Below are positions 62,893 to 64,000 of a stretch of 64,000 nucleotides of DNA, one piece after another. This stretch comes from CAWCAW01 sp963793645. Its GTDB lineage: Bacteria; Actinomycetota; Acidimicrobiia; Acidimicrobiales; UBA8190. Location of the stretch: assembly GCA_963793645.1 (NCBI GenBank), contig CAWCAW010000006.1:682001-746000 (forward strand), in the 5' to 3' direction. Below the pieces are notes generated by a model that saw only the letters and a list, made by a program, of their open reading frames with translations, was not told where the DNA came from and did not search any database. A program made the translations under genes and the position numbers. The number at the start of each line of letters is the position of its first letter. Position 1 is the first letter of the stretch.

Positions 62893-64000
62893 ATGGGCTG
62901 GACTCCCCCCACACGCGCTCTGTGGGTCGAAAAGCTGGTGGCATTCGGGCAAGGGCTCGGAGACGACGGCCGGTCCATCGTCTCGCTACAAGCCGATGAT
63001 CTCGTGACGGCCGCCTCGGCGGCGAGCCGATTGCACGACGTCGGGGATGACTGGTTTCGCGAGCCGCTCGAACGTCTCTGCCGCGCCCTTGACGATGAGG
63101 CTGAGCTCCACTTGGCAGGACGCATCCGAGCGAGAGCTGAGCTACAGCTTATCCTCCAAAACCGGTTGCGTCTTATCGACTTGTGGAAACGAGAGCCTGG
63201 CATCGACAGTGAGATCGTCCGAGCCCCGATCATCGTCACCGGATTGGGCCGTTCAGGAACCACCTTGCTCCACGAGCTATTGGCGTGCGATCCGGCTAAT
63301 CGGCCGCCACTTTTGTGGGAGCTCGTGCACACGGTGCCCGGTGCGGCGCCTGGACCGGTACCCCATGGCAACCAAGAGTCCGCTGCGGAGCACTGGGCGG
63401 CACTGACCCATGCCGAGATCACCCTCATGGACGAGATGGTTCCCGCCTTTACGTCAATGCACGAGAACGGTGGGCACCTTCCCACTGAGTGCATCTTTGC
63501 CTTCGCTCATCAGTTCTCGAGTGACCAGTTCACCGGTCTGTACAACGTGCCCAGCTACACCATCTGGAAGAGCGGCCAGGATCAAACGCCGATCTACCAA
63601 TGGCATCGCCGAATGCTTCAAACCCTTCAATGGTCCGCCCCCACCGAGCGCTGGGTGATGAAGGCACCATCGCACTTGTCCGCACTCCCTTTGGTATTCG
63701 CCACCTACCCTGACGCACGTGTTGTCATCACCCACCGCGATCCCCTCCGGGTCGTTGGATCGCTGGCCGACACAATGGCCACTCTTCACTGGATGCACTC
63801 GAATCGCGTCGCACACCAGTCGCTGATCGAATTCCTCTCCTTCGGGGTCGAACTGCAGATGAACGCCGTCTCCGCCGAGCGGGACGAAGGCGCTCTTCCG
63901 GCCGACCAGATTGCCGATGTCCTCTATCAGGATCTTGTCGCCGACCCCATCGCAACCGTGGCCCAGCTCTACGCCGAATGGGACCTTGAGCTATCGGAAG
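62893..64000 (+). CDS. Sulfotransferase (PAPS-dependent), cut by window edge
   Basis: Reading from the ATG at 62,893 there is no stop before the window ends, so about 369 residues are visible and the C-terminus is missing. PAPS-binding motifs: the 5' phosphosulfate loop IIVTGLGRSGTTLLHELLAC and the 3' phosphate motif VVITHRDPLRVVGSLAD. The stretch between (WVMKAPSHLSALPLVFATYP) matches the sulfotransferase-3 family common in Actinobacteria, often acting on lipids or small molecules. It may sulfate a glycolipid or xenobiotic; the acceptor cannot be read from sequence. Confidence 0.85.
   Translation, partial: MGWTPPTRALWVEKLVAFGQGLGDDGRSIVSLQADDLVTAASAASRLHDVGDDWFREPLERLCRALDDEAELHLAGRIRARAELQLILQNRLRLIDLWKREPGIDSEIVRAPIIVTGLGRSGTTLLHELLACDPANRPPLLWELVHTVPGAAPGPVPHGNQESAAEHWAALTHAEITLMDEMVPAFTSMHENGGHLPTECIFAFAHQFSSDQFTGLYNVPSYTIWKSGQDQTPIYQWHRRMLQTLQWSAPTERWVMKAPSHLSALPLVFATYPDARVVITHRDPLRVVGSLADTMATLHWMHSNRVAHQSLIEFLSFGVELQMNAVSAERDEGALPADQIADVLYQDLVADPIATVAQLYAEWDLELSE

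Overview
The window is a high-GC actinobacterial chromosome segment. It encodes an S-(hydroxymethyl)mycothiol dehydrogenase (mycothiol is confined to Actinobacteria), a SigB/SigF partner-switching locus, many lipoproteins, and the N-terminal fragment of an F420-type luciferase-like oxidoreductase. These traits and the style of the pilins and membrane glycosyltransferase-like proteins suggest an uncultured Acidimicrobiia-like lineage. The class is my inference; the phylum is better supported. I saw no rRNA, tRNA or CRISPR array.

Layout. 1-10.8 kb: a cut-off secreted protein, then four paralogues of a polytopic membrane protein family sharing an HPED motif (GT-C glycosyltransferase-like), alternating with small lipoproteins and a seven-repeat secreted protein. 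10.9-22.6 kb: a decayed IS21 element, then three closely related B12-binding-type radical SAM genes. Two are tandem; the third is inverted and frameshifted, on the far side of a GT39-like glycosyltransferase and an acyltransferase-3/SGNH protein. All three share one leader with a promoter-like -35/-10 pair, and copies 1 and 2 contain a 716-bp block that reads as identical. 22.9-32.4 kb: a DMT transporter, an ISKra4-type transposase scrap, a fifth HPED protein, a lipoprotein, a cytochrome P450 next to a secreted X-Pro/CocE-type hydrolase, and a TupA-like ATP-grasp protein. 32.8-40.9 kb: a 14-repeat secreted protein, a pilin-like lipoprotein, and a three-gene minor-pilin operon. 41-49.6 kb: stress and detoxification genes (HxlR regulator, MFS pump, thioesterase, Ada-AlkA, Ogt, MscR, TetR, drug-type ABC exporter). 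49.6-64 kb: a GH92 mannosidase, a GGDEF protein, a PP2C phosphatase with sigma factor, anti-sigma and antagonist, a MEDS-domain kinase, a second stand-alone ATPase-domain protein, a YihY membrane protein, a GH13 glucosidase and a cut-off sulfotransferase.

How it fits together. The first 41 kb looks like a cell-surface module: membrane glycosyl/acyl transfer, radical modification, secreted propeller-like proteins and pili. The last 23 kb is general-stress control plus carbohydrate hydrolysis. Three genes carry apparent frameshifts (near 1.74-1.83 kb, near 4.05-4.11 kb, and at 21,697-21,699). These may be real decay or residual assembly errors; only the third can be pinned to a base, because intact copies exist for comparison.
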